A DNA stretch of 6,371 nucleotides from JAGNEJ01 sp043757865 (GTDB lineage Bacteria; Verrucomicrobiota; Verrucomicrobiia; Verrucomicrobiales; V1-33): assembly GCA_043757865.1 (NCBI GenBank), contig JAYVOP010000158.1, positions 1 to 6,371 on the forward strand, in the 5' to 3' direction. The notes under the pieces are model-generated. The model saw nothing but the letters and a program-made list of their open reading frames with translations, did no database searches and was not told where the DNA came from. This document shows, one piece after another, positions 5,732-6,371 of this stretch. Every line of letters begins with the position of its first letter. Position 1 is the stretch's first letter. The position numbers and the translations under genes were made by a program.

Positions 5732-5982
5732 GTGGTGTCTGGGGCGTCGGGGCAGCGGTGAGTGTGGTATCCAGCGCTGGCCCGGTAGAAGCGCAGCGGA
5801 CGTTGGATGCGGAGGTGCCGCAGGGGCGGCTGGTGCTCAATTTACGAGCCGAGGGCGATCCCAAAGCGCTGACGTCCGCCGTGCAGCAAGCGCTAACGGC
5901 TATGAAGGGCTATCAATTTACCCCGCTCATGCTAGAGACGTTCCGGCCCTCGCCACCTACGCCGACGCATCGGGTGAAGTGA
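5732..5982 (+). pseudogene. C-terminal remnant of a protein gene, cut by the 5S rRNA junction
   Basis: An open frame ending at TGA 5980-5982 encodes VEAQRTLDAEVPQGRLVL, then LRAEGDPKALTSAVQQALTA, and ends LETFRPSPPTPTHRVK. The codon pattern and the proline-rich end FRPSPPTPTHR look like the tail of a real protein. From memory the ending resembles C-termini of some CobW-like G3E GTPases, but I am not sure. No P-loop or other N-terminal part is present. The only ATG at the left (5719) lies inside the 5S gene on the other strand, so the body of the gene has probably been lost at a breakpoint near 5731. It may instead be a small unrelated gene with an unseen alternative start. Confidence 0.5.
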
Positions 5983-5991
5983 GTGCAGGAC

Positions 5992-6024
5992 CGAGGAGTC
6001 GAAGCCAGCGGCTCCGACTCCTCG
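5992..6024. repeat. Long hairpin after the remnant gene
   Basis: CGAGGAGTCG (5992-6001) and CGACTCCTCG (6015-6024) are perfect inverses. Inside, AGCC/GGCT (6003-6006/6010-6013) extends the stem past one mismatch, with loop AGC. It starts 10 bp after the remnant's stop codon, as a transcript-end hairpin would, but no T tract follows on either strand. The gap from here to trpG (6025-6156) shows no gene and no convincing promoter. Confidence 0.6.
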
Positions 6025-6156
6025 CGCTTCAGCCGATTAAAACACACTCTAGAACAGGCGGGACGACTAAGCTCGGTAACCTGAATTTCAGAATTCCCTT
6101 GTTGCCCACCCACGGCCACTAGGCATCTTAGGAGTTCATCTCCCACACCTCCTGCT

Positions 6157-6371
6157 ATGCTGCTTGTCATTGATAACTACGACTCTTTCACCTATAACCT
6201 CGTGCAATATTTTGGCGAGTTAGGGGCGGAGATGCTGATCCGTCGGAATGATGAGATCACGCTGGAGGAGATCACTAGGCTGGCCCCCGAGCGCATCTGC
6301 ATTTCCCCCGGGCCCTGCACACCGCTGGAGGCGGGGATCAGTTGTGAGGTCATCCGCACCTTTGCTGCGCG
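6157..6371 (+). CDS. trpG/pabA: Anthranilate/aminodeoxychorismate synthase glutaminase subunit (partial, 3' end outside window)
   Basis: The first 71 codons of a class I glutamine amidotransferase. MLLVIDNYDSFTYNLVQY is the signature N-terminus of TrpG/PabA, and ISPGPCTPLEAGIS (about 49-62) is the conserved glutamine-site loop. The catalytic Cys-His-Glu triad lies beyond the window, so it cannot be checked. The protein releases ammonia from glutamine for anthranilate synthase (tryptophan) or aminodeoxychorismate synthase (folate). In many bacteria one protein serves both, and the sequence here does not separate them. The start ATG at 6157 matches the family N-terminus exactly. A TTAGGAG stretch about 20 nt upstream is too far to be an ideal ribosome site. 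It appears unrelated to the CRISPR locus. Confidence 0.95.
   Translation, partial: MLLVIDNYDSFTYNLVQYFGELGAEMLIRRNDEITLEEITRLAPERICISPGPCTPLEAGISCEVIRTFAA

Noticed and set aside
5589..6122. 177-codon plus-strand open frame across the 5S region
   Set aside because: It runs antisense through the terminator and the 5S rRNA and then out of frame with the remnant gene; its composition is unlike a protein.

Overview
The window holds a compact type II-C CRISPR-Cas locus, followed on the right by a lone 5S rRNA gene, the tail of a broken gene, and the start of trpG/pabA. Base composition is moderately GC-rich with bacterial gene structure. Nothing here fixes the phylum. A PVC-type bacterium such as Verrucomicrobiota is my guess from the general look of the proteins and should be treated as weak.

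Layout, left to right. Positions 1-162 are the end of a CRISPR array: three 36-bp repeats (the first cut by the window edge) and spacers of 29 and 30 bp. A long palindrome (171-197) follows directly. The cas genes all read on the minus strand: cas9 (5369 to 2175), a small DUF3892-type gene (1964 to 1674), cas1 (1489 to 548, GTG start) and cas2 (581 to 246, overlapping cas1). No csn2 or cas4 is present. Cas9 keeps every expected RuvC and HNH catalytic residue, Cas1 its metal-site residues and Cas2 its aspartate, so the system looks intact.

RNA parts. The repeat, read on the plus strand, carries TTGATT and TATAAC separated by 16 nt. This is a promoter-like pair at the same place as in Neisseria-type II-C repeats, so each spacer could be transcribed from its own upstream repeat. 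Immediately upstream of cas9, on the opposite strand, lies a strong tracrRNA candidate (5398-5522): a 16-nt anti-repeat complementary to the first 16 nt of the repeat, then a hairpin, then a 12-bp terminator with a T tract. Its putative promoter overlaps the putative cas9 promoter. A second, equally good anti-repeat (2049-2064) lies between cas9 and the DUF3892 gene; it is followed by a hairpin but by no clear terminator.

How the parts would work together (family knowledge plus inference): Cas1 and Cas2 insert spacers. Short crRNAs pair through the repeat 5' half with the tracrRNA, and Cas9 uses the duplex to cut DNA. The block between cas9 and cas1 (about 1490-2174) is unusual. It holds a DUF3892 gene, a hairpin-rich noncoding stretch, a plus-strand terminator and the second anti-repeat.

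Right of the locus, a minus-strand 5S rRNA with its own terminator abuts the C-terminal remnant of a plus-strand gene, with no 23S rRNA next to it. That is the signature of a rearrangement. trpG/pabA then starts at 6157 and runs off the window.
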